A program made the translations under genes and the position numbers. The notes beneath the pieces are model-generated. The model did not search any database, was not told the DNA's origin, and saw only the letters and a list, made by a program, of their open reading frames with translations. Shown one piece after another: positions 51,532 to 62,689 of a DNA stretch of 64,000 bases (the stretch's first letter is position 1; each line of letters opens with the position of its first letter). The DNA is from an uncultured Desulfuromonas sp. (GTDB taxonomy: Bacteria > Desulfobacterota > Desulfuromonadia > Desulfuromonadales > Desulfuromonadaceae), in assembly GCF_963678835.1 (NCBI RefSeq), contig NZ_OY787469.1, forward strand, positions 558,001 through 622,000, written 5' to 3'.

Positions 51532-52506
51532 TCAATGGCGACGAAAACGTTCCAATAGCCGCCTTGAAGCCGCTCCAGGTGTGGTCTGACCATTGAGAAC
51601 CGATTGCTCGACCTGGTTCAGCAAAGGCTGCACGCGGCGGTCGCGGATGAACAGATCTTTGAGGTCGTCAAGCAGCAGAGCCCACATCCAGTCACGCGCC
51701 TGCTGGCGGCGCTTGTCGTCAAATTCACCACAGCTCTCCATGGTGCTGCGATAGGTTTCGAGCATCTCCCAGACCGTGTCGATCCCCTTATGGTGCAGAG
51801 CGCTGCAGGTGTGGACCGGTACCGACCAGTGGCTGCTGCGCGGACGCAGGATATGCAGGGCGTTGATGTATTGCTGCTTGGCCAAATTGGCGCGGGCAAT
51901 GTTGTCACCGTCTGCTTTGTTGATAACAATGGCGTCGGCGATCTCCATCACCCCTTTTTTAATGCCCTGCAGTTCGTCACCGGCACCGGACAGTTGCAGC
52001 AGCAGGAAAAAATCAACCATGGAGGCAACGGTGGTTTCCGATTGGCCGACACCGACGGTTTCGACAATGATCACGTCGTAACCGGCGGCTTCACACAGCA
52101 GCATGGTCTCGCGAGTTTTGCGGGCCACGCCACCGAGAGAGTCACCCGAGGGGGACGGGCGGATAAAGGCGTTGGCGTCGCGGGCCAGGTCTTCCATGCG
52201 GGTTTTATCGCCAAGGATGCTGCCACCGGACAGTTGCGAGCTGGGGTCGACGGCCAGCACAGCCACTTTATGCCCTTGTTCGGTTAGATAGAGCCCAAAG
52301 GCCTCGATAAAGGTGCTCTTGCCAGCTCCGGGAACGCCGGAGATGCCAATGCGCAAACTGTTGCCGGTGGCAGGGAGCAGGCTTTCCAGAAGCTGTGCGC
52401 CCTGTTCGATATGTTCGGGTTTGCGGCTTTCGATCAGGGTGATTCCCTTGGCCAGAGAGCGCAGCTGCCCCTGGCGGATGCCGTTGGCCAGTTGTTCGAG
52501 AGTCAT
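51532..52506 (-). CDS. meaB: Methylmalonyl-CoA mutase-associated GTPase chaperone
   Basis: The protein has 324 residues. ATG 52506 (AAGG ahead) replaces a TTG two codons upstream. G3E-type GTPase motifs are visible: GVPGAGKSTF (P-loop), DPSS and ETVGVGQSE (switch regions), NKADGDN (guanine specificity). MeaB loads adenosylcobalamin onto the mutase and ejects damaged cofactor, in the cytoplasm. It follows the mutase gene by 87 bases that contain a hairpin. Confidence 0.93.
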   Translation of the reverse strand: MTLEQLANGIRQGQLRSLAKGITLIESRKPEHIEQGAQLLESLLPATGNSLRIGISGVPGAGKSTFIEAFGLYLTEQGHKVAVLAVDPSSQLSGGSILGDKTRMEDLARDANAFIRPSPSGDSLGGVARKTRETMLLCEAAGYDVIIVETVGVGQSETTVASMVDFFLLLQLSGAGDELQGIKKGVMEIADAIVINKADGDNIARANLAKQQYINALHILRPRSSHWSVPVHTCSALHHKGIDTVWEMLETYRSTMESCGEFDDKRRQQARDWMWALLLDDLKDLFIRDRRVQPLLNQVEQSVLNGQTTPGAASRRLLERFRRH

Positions 52507-52553
52507 GGGCAACCTTTTAACGCAAGTGAAGTGGGTTTGTGGGCCGTCGAGAG

Positions 52554-52582
52554 ACGGTCCAGGGTGTGAAACCCCGGACCGT
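52554..52582 (-). other. Hairpin between the mutase and meaB genes
   Basis: ACGGTCC-A-GGG (52554-52564) folds back on CCC-C-GGACCGT (52572-52582) with one mismatch. No T run on the minus strand follows directly; it probably reduces meaB expression relative to the mutase or stabilises the mutase message. Confidence 0.5.
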
Positions 52583-52593
52583 AGAGGGACAGT

Positions 52594-54729
<2,136 letters not shown>

Positions 54730-54772
54730 GTGTTGTCCTTTCACAAGCAATAAATATGAAAAACGAAAGCCG

Positions 54773-55309
54773 TCAGGATTCGATACCGATGCGGGCGGAT
54801 TGCCCGGCGTCGTAATAGTGTTTGATGTCTTTCATTTCAGTGACCAGGTCTGCCGCATCAATTAAAGCTTGAGGGGCATTGCGTCCGGTGAGTACCAGCT
54901 CTGTTGTTGCTGCGCGCGTTGCGATCAATTCAAGCACCTGTTCCAGGCGGATCAGACGAAAGCCCAGCGCGTTGACCAGTTCGTCGAGGATTAACAGATC
55001 GTAGTCGCCGCTGCGCGCCAGTTCAACGGCTCGACAAAACGCCTGTTGCGCCAGTTCAATATCTTCCTTGGCGGGATTGGTAAAGGATACAAAGCCGCGG
55101 CGCCCAACCTGCTCGACACTCCAGTTCGGCCCCATCTTTTTACCGCTGTTCATCTCTCCATAGTCAGGATCGAGTTTCATGAAATGCATGATGTGCACTC
55201 GAAAACCCCGGCCCGCTGCACGAAACGCCAAGCCCAGCGCGGCGGTTGTCTTGCCTTTGCCGTTACCGGTGTAGATCTGAACCAGTCCTTTTTTCAATTG
55301 GTTGGCCAT
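54773..55309 (-). CDS. cobO: Corrinoid adenosyltransferase, CobO/CobA type
   Basis: The protein has 178 residues. P-loop [12 protein letters not shown], then [28 protein letters not shown] and [21 protein letters not shown] are typical. It transfers adenosyl from ATP to cob(I)alamin or cobyrinic acid diamide, producing the coenzyme for the mutase encoded 43 bases downstream. It is the first gene of the minus-strand run, so mutase synthesis is coordinated with cofactor adenosylation. Confidence 0.94.
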   Translation of the reverse strand: MANQLKKGLVQIYTGNGKGKTTAALGLAFRAAGRGFRVHIMHFMKLDPDYGEMNSGKKMGPNWSVEQVGRRGFVSFTNPAKEDIELAQQAFCRAVELARSGDYDLLILDELVNALGFRLIRLEQVLELIATRAATTELVLTGRNAPQALIDAADLVTEMKDIKHYYDAGQSARIGIES

Positions 55310-55915
55310 CGTTGACGGTCTCCGCGATGCTCTCGGAAAGCGATAAGCGCGTTTGTTCAGCCTGATGTGGTGCTGAGGCGATGAATCAATCCGTGGTTTA
55401 GCCCCTGTCGTGAGTCTGTGGCTGTTGAGTGCTGCGATCTTTTTAAAAGCGATTTAACCTGATTGAGCAAACAGGGGTTTACTCAATAAAATGCTTTTTT
55501 AAAGGAGCTAAAAAAATTTAGCAAGCTGAAATATATCAGCGGCCAAACAACCTTGTCAAGAAAGATGGCAGTGTCTATTGTGGCGGTTTTTAGCCACATT
55601 ATGGGCTGGCAAACGCAGGTTTCTTCATGGATTTAAAGATTATTCTTTATTTTTGTGGCGGCGGGGGCGAAAATAAGCCAACGGTTTTTTCAGGAATAGC
55701 GAGGCGCACGAAAATAATTTTTGTATACATAAAAAAGATTTAACGAGACTTTAAGCTGCTGGAAAAACGGGATTAATTTTGCTAAGGTTCTGATTTAAGG
55801 CATTTATTTTGAATAAATGTTTTTACTGCTGATAAACAATTGGGTTGACAATTTTCGCCACATGTTTTATATCGTGCGAGGAAATAGAACTGTTTTTTAT
55901 TTTTTGGAGAACGTC
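55310..55915. promoter_or_regulatory. Divergent intergenic region between cobO and the XRE-cupin gene
   Basis: Six hundred AT-rich bases carry the promoters of both operons. A small hairpin GTGGC/GCCAC (55580-55597) and the palindrome TGTATACA (55722-55729, within a T-rich/A-rich flank) are visible; the latter lies 190 bases upstream of the regulator and is a candidate operator. No riboswitch was recognised despite the B12-dependent genes. Confidence 0.45.
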
Positions 55916-56476
55916 TTGGAATACAATATCGGAGCCAAAATAAAGGAGCTGCGTAAAGCACGAAAGTTGACCTTGCAGGCGGTGGCGACGGAAACGGGTT
56001 TTTCTCCGGCGTTGATTTCACAGATTGAGAACAATAATGTTTCACCGCCCATTGCCACGTTGTCAAAGTTAGCGCGCTTCTTTGATGTAAAAATCAGTCA
56101 TTTCTTTGAAGAGGAAGAAGAGGTTCGTCGTTACGAGGTTGTGCGAACGATGGATCGGCGTGTGGTCAGTCGGGTTATCTCCAAAGCCGGCAAGGGACAT
56201 GGCTATACGTATGAAGCTCTGTCCGTCCATAAGTTAAATAAAAAAATGGAGCCGTTCATTGTCACGGTGTCGGAACGCAGTGATGATGAAACCATGTACA
56301 ACCATGACGGTGAAGAATTTTTGTTGATATTAAACGGCACGGCTGAGGTCTTGCTTGATGACGAACGGATCAAGCTGGAAGCGGGGGATGCGGTGTATTT
56401 TGATTCCTCCATGCGTCACCGTTTGCTGTCATATGATGGTGAGGAGGTTCAGGTCCTGGCCATTGTCACTCGTTAA
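55916..56476 (+). CDS. XRE-family regulator with C-terminal cupin domain
   Basis: The protein has 186 residues from TTG 55916 (GGAG six bases upstream); longer readings from 55817 or 55862 add residues unlike the family. The helix-turn-helix (about 5-60: IKELRKARKLTLQAVATE; FSPALISQIENNNVSPPIAT) is followed by a linker with acidic EEEEE and a cupin ligand domain (about 115-185: HDGEEFLLILNGTAEVLLDD; LEAGDAVYFDSSMRH). Members sense small metabolites and often control the adjacent operon, here the carboxylase genes on the same strand and possibly cobO-mutase divergently. Confidence 0.88.
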   Translation: MEYNIGAKIKELRKARKLTLQAVATETGFSPALISQIENNNVSPPIATLSKLARFFDVKISHFFEEEEEVRRYEVVRTMDRRVVSRVISKAGKGHGYTYEALSVHKLNKKMEPFIVTVSERSDDETMYNHDGEEFLLILNGTAEVLLDDERIKLEAGDAVYFDSSMRHRLLSYDGEEVQVLAIVTR

Positions 56477-56663
56477 CTTGCTGGATTCGCAGCGACGATT
56501 CATCAGAGGGTAAGTAACTCATGCCTGGCTGTGCGCTGTTCAGGAGCGGCCGGGCACTGTTGTCTATACGGTTCGAATTACGTTGATCATATATGGGGTC
56601 AGCAACAGGGGAGGGTTCCCTGTTCTGACGCGTACCACTTAAAACAGTAAAGGGATGACGACT

Positions 56664-58388
56664 ATGTCAAACAAGGTGTGCAAACCAACGCTGAAAAATC
56701 CTCTCGCTCCGCAAGAGAACGTTGAATTCACCATCCCCGGCGAGATTGCCGGTGCGAAAGGTGGCTATGAAGAGGTCATGCAGGAAGGCCATGATCTAAT
56801 TCAACGTCCCGTTAAGTCGGTTGCGGTCAGTCAGATCGAAAAACAACATTTCAAGAAGCGTATGACCGTTTGGGAACGGATCAAGGTTCTTACCGAAGAT
56901 GAGCCGAATATCCTGTTTCAGAACTGGGGTAAAAACCTCGATGGTGCCTCTCTGGTTACCGGCATTCTCAACATTGGCGGCCGTGATGTGGCGGTCTATG
57001 GTCATGATTTTACCGTGCGCGCCGGTTCCATTGACGCGACCAACGGTAGTAAACTGGCCAAATTGTTTACCATGGCGGGCGAAAAAGGGATTCCGGTCAT
57101 TGGTATGAATGACTCAGCCGGTGCGTTCGTTCCTGCCGGTGTTGGTGGTTTGGATGGCTACGCTGAAGCGTTTACCGCTTTGCGCAAAATCAGTGGCGTG
57201 GTGCCGAGTATCATGTGCATGTTTGGTTTCAACGCCGGCGGCGGTAGCTACCTGCCGCGTCAGGGCAGCTTTGTCATCCAGCCGGAGGACACCTTTTTTG
57301 GTCTCACCGGTCCGGGGGTTGTTAAGTCTGTTCTCGGCGAAGATGTGACCCCGGAAGATCTCGGTGGTCCCAAGGTTCATGGCGCGACTGGCGTGGCTGA
57401 TTTGACCGTCAGTGATGAAACAGCGGCATTGCGTCTGGCAAAAATGTTGCTCAGCTACATTCCGGACAACAATAGTGTCATGGCACCGTTCCTTGAAACC
57501 AGTGATCCGCTCAATCGGAAGACTTGGGAGATCAACACCCTGCTGAAAAAAGCCTTTAACTCGCCGACCGGCTTCAACACCCCGGTGGACGTTTCCATTA
57601 TCATCCAACAGATTTGTGACCATGGTGACTACTTTGAGCTGCAACCGAAACGTGCCCGTGAAGTGGTTACCGCTTTTGGTCGTCTCGGCGGCAACGTTGT
57701 TGGTTTCTGTGCCAATAACAGCGCCGTGTCTTCAGGTCAGATTGACTGTGACTCTGCGGTGAAAATTGCCCGTTTTGTCCGTTTCTGTAATATCTACAAT
57801 ATTCCCATTATCTTCATTGAAGATACCACCGGCTTCCTGCCCGGTCGCGATCAGGAAGCGCGCGGCATTGTTCAGGCGGGTCGTTCGATGCTCGACTCCA
57901 TTGTTGATGTGCGTACGCCGCGTATTCTGCTGATCCTGCGTAATGCTTACGGTGGCGCTTATGCCTCCTACAACAACTATCCCACCGGTGCAGATCTGGT
58001 TCTGGCACTGCCGACCACCCGCCTGGCGGTTATGGGGCCAGCGGGTAAAGAGTTTGTCTACAAAAACGAACTGCGCAAATTGCGTGGTGCGGTTAAAGGG
58101 ATGATCGCTCAGGGCACTACCGACCGTGTTGCTGCCGGCATGGATGGTGACGATGCCAAGAGGGATGCCGAACGAGAAGTGGCGGAATGGCTGAAAGTGG
58201 AAGAGACAAAACTCAATACTCGTTATGAAAAAGAGCTGATGAACCCGAAAGAGGGTTTGTCTCTGGGCTCCATCTCGTCGATTGTTATGCCGACGGATCT
58301 GCGCGAAGTTCTGGCCAAGAACATGAACTTCTTCCTGCGTCATTACAAGCCCGGTCCGATGCAGTCGGTTCAACGCGAATTCCATTAA
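56664..58388 (+). CDS. Acyl-CoA carboxylase carboxyltransferase subunit (probable propionyl-CoA)
   Basis: The protein has 574 residues. ATG 56664 is preferred over 56655 because AAGGG is then nine bases away. Two crotonase-like carboxyltransferase lobes are present: the N-terminal lobe with [20 protein letters not shown] and [16 protein letters not shown], the C-terminal lobe with [19 protein letters not shown] and [16 protein letters not shown]. These are the oxyanion-forming Gly pairs. Together with the downstream biotin carboxylase it would carboxylate propionyl-CoA to methylmalonyl-CoA (or run in reverse as transcarboxylase/decarboxylase). Substrate choice is inferred from the mutase and epimerase nearby. 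Confidence 0.88.
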   Translation: MSNKVCKPTLKNPLAPQENVEFTIPGEIAGAKGGYEEVMQEGHDLIQRPVKSVAVSQIEKQHFKKRMTVWERIKVLTEDEPNILFQNWGKNLDGASLVTGILNIGGRDVAVYGHDFTVRAGSIDATNGSKLAKLFTMAGEKGIPVIGMNDSAGAFVPAGVGGLDGYAEAFTALRKISGVVPSIMCMFGFNAGGGSYLPRQGSFVIQPEDTFFGLTGPGVVKSVLGEDVTPEDLGGPKVHGATGVADLTVSDETAALRLAKMLLSYIPDNNSVMAPFLETSDPLNRKTWEINTLLKKAFNSPTGFNTPVDVSIIIQQICDHGDYFELQPKRAREVVTAFGRLGGNVVGFCANNSAVSSGQIDCDSAVKIARFVRFCNIYNIPIIFIEDTTGFLPGRDQEARGIVQAGRSMLDSIVDVRTPRILLILRNAYGGAYASYNNYPTGADLVLALPTTRLAVMGPAGKEFVYKNELRKLRGAVKGMIAQGTTDRVAAGMDGDDAKRDAEREVAEWLKVEETKLNTRYEKELMNPKEGLSLGSISSIVMPTDLREVLAKNMNFFLRHYKPGPMQSVQREFH

Positions 58389-58463
58389 TTCGTATCTGAA
58401 TGATGTGATTGCTGTTGACGAGGAGTGTTGCCATTAACCCCCATGGAAGTGGAGATGAAGCCC

Positions 58464-61340
58464 ATGGCCTATAATATTGAGAACTACCTGAACAACCCAT
58501 TGATTCACCGTGACCGCCGTTTGAGCCAGTCGCCTTCGGCGTGGGTGCGGTCTTTTTCCTGTGAAGAACTCAAGCCTCTGATTGTCTGTCGCGGTCCGAT
58601 CCGTAAAGAGGCAATGGACGTGTATGACGAGATGGGTATTACCCATTACGGGATTTTGCTGTCGGAAAAGGATTCGATCGTTTACCCCAATGCCCTGTCT
58701 CCGGAGTTGCGTAAACTGACCGATAACAGTCGCGTTCACCGTGTGCCCGATTATTCCGGGGCCTCCAAGGAGGAGCGTGTTGAGCGGATTGGTCAGATCA
58801 TCGGCATTGCCAAGGACAACGGATACAATGCGATTTTTGCCGGTTACGGTTTCATGGCGGAAGATGATGAGTTTGTCGCTGCCATTGAAGAGGCCGGTCT
58901 GAATTTTATTGGTCCTTGCTCCGGTACCCAGCGTGCTGCAGGTAAGAAAGACGAAGCCAAGCGGACTGCGCTTCAAGTTAATGTTTCGGTGACTCCGGGT
59001 ATTGACAATGTGACCGCGCGGACGCTGGTGAAAAATTATTCCACGCGTGACAGCCTGGTCTCTCTGGCGAAATCCAAGGATCTGGCCTGTGATGAAAAGG
59101 TTCTGGCTGATGAAAGCCTGACCCTTGAGGCGCTGGCAGACCATATTCTGTTTGCTTCGTATGACAAAGGGATTGACCTGTTCACTGTTGAAGAGCTGTG
59201 TGCTCAGGTTCAAGCCGAATGCGCCGAGATGTTCAAAAATTATCCCGGTGCGCGTATTCGTCTTAAAGCTATCGGCGGCGGTGGCGGTAAGGGGCAGCGG
59301 ATTCTCGGCGCATCGTTGCTGGTCACCAAAGAGCCGACTCAGGAACAGATTGATGCGGCTGCAGCGGATGCTCCGAGCTTGGTCCGCGAAATCCTCAGCG
59401 AGGTTAAGGCCAACGGTGTTGGCGACAACAAAAACGTGCTCATCGAGCTCAACATCGAGCAAACCCGCCACAATGAGATTCAGCTGTTGGGTAACGGTGA
59501 GTGGTGTATCGCTCTGGGCGGTCGCGATTGCTCTTTGCAGATGCATGAACAGAAGTTGCTGGAGATCTCCGTCACTCAGGAAGCTCTGGCAACGGAAATT
59601 GATAAAGCGAAGAAGGCATCTCTCGATGCTCAGGCTAAAGCGTTGGAATCCGACTTGACTGTCCTTAAACGGATGGAGGAGGAATCGGAGCGTTTTGGTC
59701 AAGCAGTAGGGCTTGATTCCGCATCGACCTTTGAGTGTATTGTTGATGGCGAGCGTCACTACTTCATGGAAGTGAACACCCGAATTCAGGTTGAGCACCG
59801 CGTGACGGAGCTGGTGTACAGCCTCAAATTCACCAACCCGGATGATGAGAACGATTTCTTCATCGTCGAATCATTGGTTGAAGCCATGGCGCTGTTGGCC
59901 ATGCACAAAGAACGTCTGCCGCGTCCTGAGCGTCTGCTGCGTTTCGGTGCGGCTGCCGAGGCACGCCTCAATGCCACAGACGATTCACTGTCTCCGGCCG
60001 CCGGCGGCATGATCAATTACTGGTCGGCACCGATCGATGGTGAGATTCGTGATGATCAGGGCATTTGTCTGGCCAACCCGGATAGCGGTCACTTTATGAA
60101 ATATAAGGTTGCCGGTGCTTATGATTCCAACCTTGCGCTGCTGCTGACCAAGGGCGAAGATCGTGAGCAGAGTTACAACCATCTGTCCCGCGTATTGCGC
60201 AGTACCACATTGCGTGGTACGGATCTGGCCACCAACCTGGAATTCCATGACGGTCTGGTGAACTGGTTTTTGGCCAATAATGTTATGGCCAAGCCGACCA
60301 CTCGTTTTGTTGTCCCCTACCTGACCATGGTCGGTAAGCTTAAAGAGGAAGCCAACAAGGTTGATGTGGTTTATGCCTTCGTTAAGATGAAAAAGCACTT
60401 CATCAAGATGTACGGAGACGATCCTGATGTGGGCAAAGCCGTTTCCGAGGCATTGGATCGCAAAGGCACACTGCTGACCCGTCCGATGGAGCGGTTACTT
60501 GCTGATCCGCATCTGCTGTCTGGTTGGCTGAGCTGGAACAAGAAGAACTTTAAGTTTCAAGATGGCAAGGTTGTGTGGAAGCGTAACCCTCTCGGCGTGT
60601 TGTGTGAGACCTATGAATATCTGCACATGGCCTGGGATCCGAAAAAGCCGGCTGCTGAGGTGATCTGGTCACACGATCATGAATTGCTTGAAAATGCTCT
60701 GACGTTCTATCGTGAGCTGCGCACCAAGTTGGGTCTTGGTATTGAGCAGTTTGTTGAGCTCAACGACATCATCCAGAAAGATGAGCCGCAACTGGGTTAC
60801 GATGAAGAGATGTGGAAGCAGATTCAGTCGGCCCACTTTGGCTTCGAAATCGGCAACGAGTTGCTCGGTCTTCTATTTATGATTGCTGAGAAAACCGGAT
60901 TCTACGAGTTGCGTGTTGAGGATGATTTGGAAGTGGTTATTCCCGAGTATCTGCATGATCCGGAGCTGCAGGCAGCCATGAAAAAAGTTCTGGTACCGCC
61001 TCCGGCAACCAAAGAAGATGAAGTCGTTACCCCGGGTGGTGGCATGTACTATGCCCAGGAAGCGCCGGGAATGCCGCCTTTCGTTACCGAGGGGATGCAT
61101 TTCGAAAAAGGTCAGCCGTTGTTTATTCTTGAAGTCATGAAGATGTTCAACAAGATCCCGGCACCTTTCTCAGGGACGATTGACGAAATCTTGATTGACG
61201 GTGGCGATGGCACGATCGTGGCCAAAGGACAGCCGATTTTCAAGGTAACACCTGATGAGAAATTTGTTGATGTGGATCCGAAAGAATTTGAACGTCTGCG
61301 TCAAGAAACAACAGCGGAGTTCCTGTCGACTGTTCTGTAA
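58464..61340 (+). CDS. Long biotin carboxylase with C-terminal biotin carrier domain
   Basis: The protein has 958 residues if ATG 58464 is used (GGAG nine bases ahead; 58443 and 58455 are alternatives). The N-terminal biotin carboxylase fold has the PIRKEAMDVYDEMG and FAGYGFMAEDDEF stretches, ATP-grasp glycines in AIGGGGGKGQRI, and EVNTRIQVEHRVTE (catalytic Glu/Arg). It exceeds usual AccC (about 450) and PccA (about 700) lengths: extra segments occur at about 190-270 and 370-450, and a unique region of some 230 residues precedes the carrier domain (about 870-958), whose biotinyl Lys lies in EVMKMFNKIPAPFSG. It follows the carboxyltransferase gene by 75 bases. Confidence 0.88.
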   Translation: MAYNIENYLNNPLIHRDRRLSQSPSAWVRSFSCEELKPLIVCRGPIRKEAMDVYDEMGITHYGILLSEKDSIVYPNALSPELRKLTDNSRVHRVPDYSGASKEERVERIGQIIGIAKDNGYNAIFAGYGFMAEDDEFVAAIEEAGLNFIGPCSGTQRAAGKKDEAKRTALQVNVSVTPGIDNVTARTLVKNYSTRDSLVSLAKSKDLACDEKVLADESLTLEALADHILFASYDKGIDLFTVEELCAQVQAECAEMFKNYPGARIRLKAIGGGGGKGQRILGASLLVTKEPTQEQIDAAAADAPSLVREILSEVKANGVGDNKNVLIELNIEQTRHNEIQLLGNGEWCIALGGRDCSLQMHEQKLLEISVTQEALATEIDKAKKASLDAQAKALESDLTVLKRMEEESERFGQAVGLDSASTFECIVDGERHYFMEVNTRIQVEHRVTELVYSLKFTNPDDENDFFIVESLVEAMALLAMHKERLPRPERLLRFGAAAEARLNATDDSLSPAAGGMINYWSAPIDGEIRDDQGICLANPDSGHFMKYKVAGAYDSNLALLLTKGEDREQSYNHLSRVLRSTTLRGTDLATNLEFHDGLVNWFLANNVMAKPTTRFVVPYLTMVGKLKEEANKVDVVYAFVKMKKHFIKMYGDDPDVGKAVSEALDRKGTLLTRPMERLLADPHLLSGWLSWNKKNFKFQDGKVVWKRNPLGVLCETYEYLHMAWDPKKPAAEVIWSHDHELLENALTFYRELRTKLGLGIEQFVELNDIIQKDEPQLGYDEEMWKQIQSAHFGFEIGNELLGLLFMIAEKTGFYELRVEDDLEVVIPEYLHDPELQAAMKKVLVPPPATKEDEVVTPGGGMYYAQEAPGMPPFVTEGMHFEKGQPLFILEVMKMFNKIPAPFSGTIDEILIDGGDGTIVAKGQPIFKVTPDEKFVDVDPKEFERLRQETTAEFLSTVL

Positions 61341-61361
61341 GGTGTTTCATCACAGATAAAA

Positions 61362-61396
61362 CAAAGAAGCCCTGCTGTTAAGGCAGGGCTTCTTTG
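61362..61396 (+). terminator. Terminator of the carboxylase operon
   Basis: CAAAGAAGCCCTGC (61362-61375) pairs perfectly with GCAGGGCTTCTTTG (61383-61396). The T content is within the stem end (TTCTTTG), so termination is likely but not textbook. Confidence 0.8.
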
Positions 61397-61459
61397 TCTG
61401 GGGCTCGCTTGTTTTGGGTGCGCGGGACGGGGCTTCCGATTTTCAAGACATAGCCTGAA

Positions 61460-61678
61460 TTACAGAGCACGGGCGCAGTCAAAATCGTCGTTCTCAACAG
61501 GCTCGGTTTCAGACTCGAGAAACGATTGTTGCTGGGTGTCGACGACGATTTTACTCAAGCCGCGGTTGATGGACCAGATCGTTCCACACATACTGCACTC
61601 AACAATTTCCTCGGAAAATCCTTCAGAGCGCAGTCCGAGTCCGCAGTCATTGTGGTGGTTGCATACGGGACACTTCAT
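61460..61678 (-). CDS. Small zinc-ribbon protein
   Basis: The protein has 72 residues from ATG 61678 (AAAGG upstream). CPVC (residues 3-6) and CSMC (29-32) form a two-knuckle zinc ribbon; an acidic tail follows (ESETEPVENDDFDCARAL). Upstream in-frame residues up to 61861 look non-coding. The function is unknown; such ribbons often bind nucleic acid or protein partners. It is convergent with the carboxylase operon. Confidence 0.7.
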   Translation of the reverse strand: MKCPVCNHHNDCGLGLRSEGFSEEIVECSMCGTIWSINRGLSKIVVDTQQQSFLESETEPVENDDFDCARAL

Positions 61679-62105
61679 ACTGTAAACCTTTCGATGTCGA
61701 TTGAATGTTGGCTGAAAAATTTCGTAGAGTATAAAGAAGAATTTTTTTATTACAAGTAAAAATAGCAAAAAAGATGTGGCAAAACAACAGGTTAGCGTGG
61801 CGTTAGTGTTTTGCGCAGTAGACCGTGGGTTGTAATCTGTATTGTCGTCCAGGCAATGCAAGTGGCTGTATACGAAAAATAAATTGCTTTAACTTGCTGC
61901 TTTTATGTGCATTTTAAGAAAATAAATCACCATTCTAAAATTTTACCTAAAGTAAAATTGCATACAGCGTGCTGTGTTGTTTTATGGGTGTTTTAACCGT
62001 CTTTTTGGGAAAGTTGTTAGAGAAAGAAAAACACAATGATGCAAGCCCCTTCAGGATTACCGACGGGGTGTGGTTCTAACCTGAAACTAACCGGGAGTTT
62101 ACACG
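61679..62105. promoter_or_regulatory. Intergenic region with inverted repeat upstream of mce
   Basis: ATTTTAC-CTAAA-GTAAAAT (61940-61958) is a clean 7-bp inverted repeat, about 150 bases before the epimerase start, and could be an operator. TGTATAC occurs at 61868-61874. The AT-rich sequence around them suits divergent promoters for the zinc-ribbon and mce genes. No RNA gene was recognised. Confidence 0.45.
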
Positions 62106-62510
62106 ATGGTAAAGAAAATCAATCACATTGGCGTCGCTGTTAAAAGCATTGAAGAGGCAGCTCCGCTCTATCGCGAAGTTTACGGCATGAAGGATGAGGG
62201 CGTTGAAGTTGTTGCGGAGCAAAAGGTGAAGGTTGCCTTCTTTGCCGTGGGCGAAAGCCGTATTGAGCTGCTCGAACCGACCAGTGATGATTCTCCGGTC
62301 GCTCGATTTATGGAGAAAAATGGGCCTGGAATTCATCACGTGGCGTATGAGGTGGAAGATGTCGAAGCGGAGTTGGCCAAGCTCTCAGACCTCGGGATTC
62401 GTCTCATTGATACGGTGCCGCGCTGCGGCGCGCATGAAACCAAAATTGCTTTTCTGCATCCCAAAAGCAGTGGCGGTATTTTAACAGAATTGTGTCAGGT
62501 CAATCACTGA
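62106..62510 (+). CDS. mce: Methylmalonyl-CoA epimerase
   Basis: The protein has 134 residues of the vicinal oxygen chelate fold with two beta-alpha-beta-beta-beta modules. KINHIGVAVKSIEEA holds the first metal His, GPGIHHVAYEVEDVE another, and GILTELCQ the Glu ligand; RIELLEPTSDDSPVARF is typical. It interconverts the (2S) and (2R) forms of methylmalonyl-CoA between the carboxylase and the mutase, so its presence completes the route in the window. CGGGAG is upstream of the ATG. Confidence 0.94.
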   Translation: MVKKINHIGVAVKSIEEAAPLYREVYGMKDEGVEVVAEQKVKVAFFAVGESRIELLEPTSDDSPVARFMEKNGPGIHHVAYEVEDVEAELAKLSDLGIRLIDTVPRCGAHETKIAFLHPKSSGGILTELCQVNH

Positions 62511-62543
62511 TCGTGTAGAAGACAAAATGAGTTTCTGACTGTC

Positions 62544-62581
62544 TGTCTGGCGTGAAGTGGTTGATTGAACCAGGCCAGACA
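62544..62581 (+). terminator. Hairpin after mce
   Basis: TGTCTGGC (62544-62551) pairs with GCCAGACA (62574-62581), and inner TGGTT pairs with GAACCA. No T run follows, so it could be a weak terminator or processing site ahead of the porin gene. Confidence 0.5.
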
Positions 62582-62689
62582 CCGGCTTTAACAGGTAAAG
62601 TCGGGTTCCAATTCGTGGAAAGCAGAGCGCAAAGGCTGCTTTCTTAGAAAGTGTGTGTAATTAACAGGAATGACAGGAGGAAACAAGGA

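Noticed and set aside
62041-62105. Possible riboswitch before mce
   Set aside because: Some hairpin potential but no match to GEMM, fluoride, SAM or cobalamin consensus as far as I can judge by eye.
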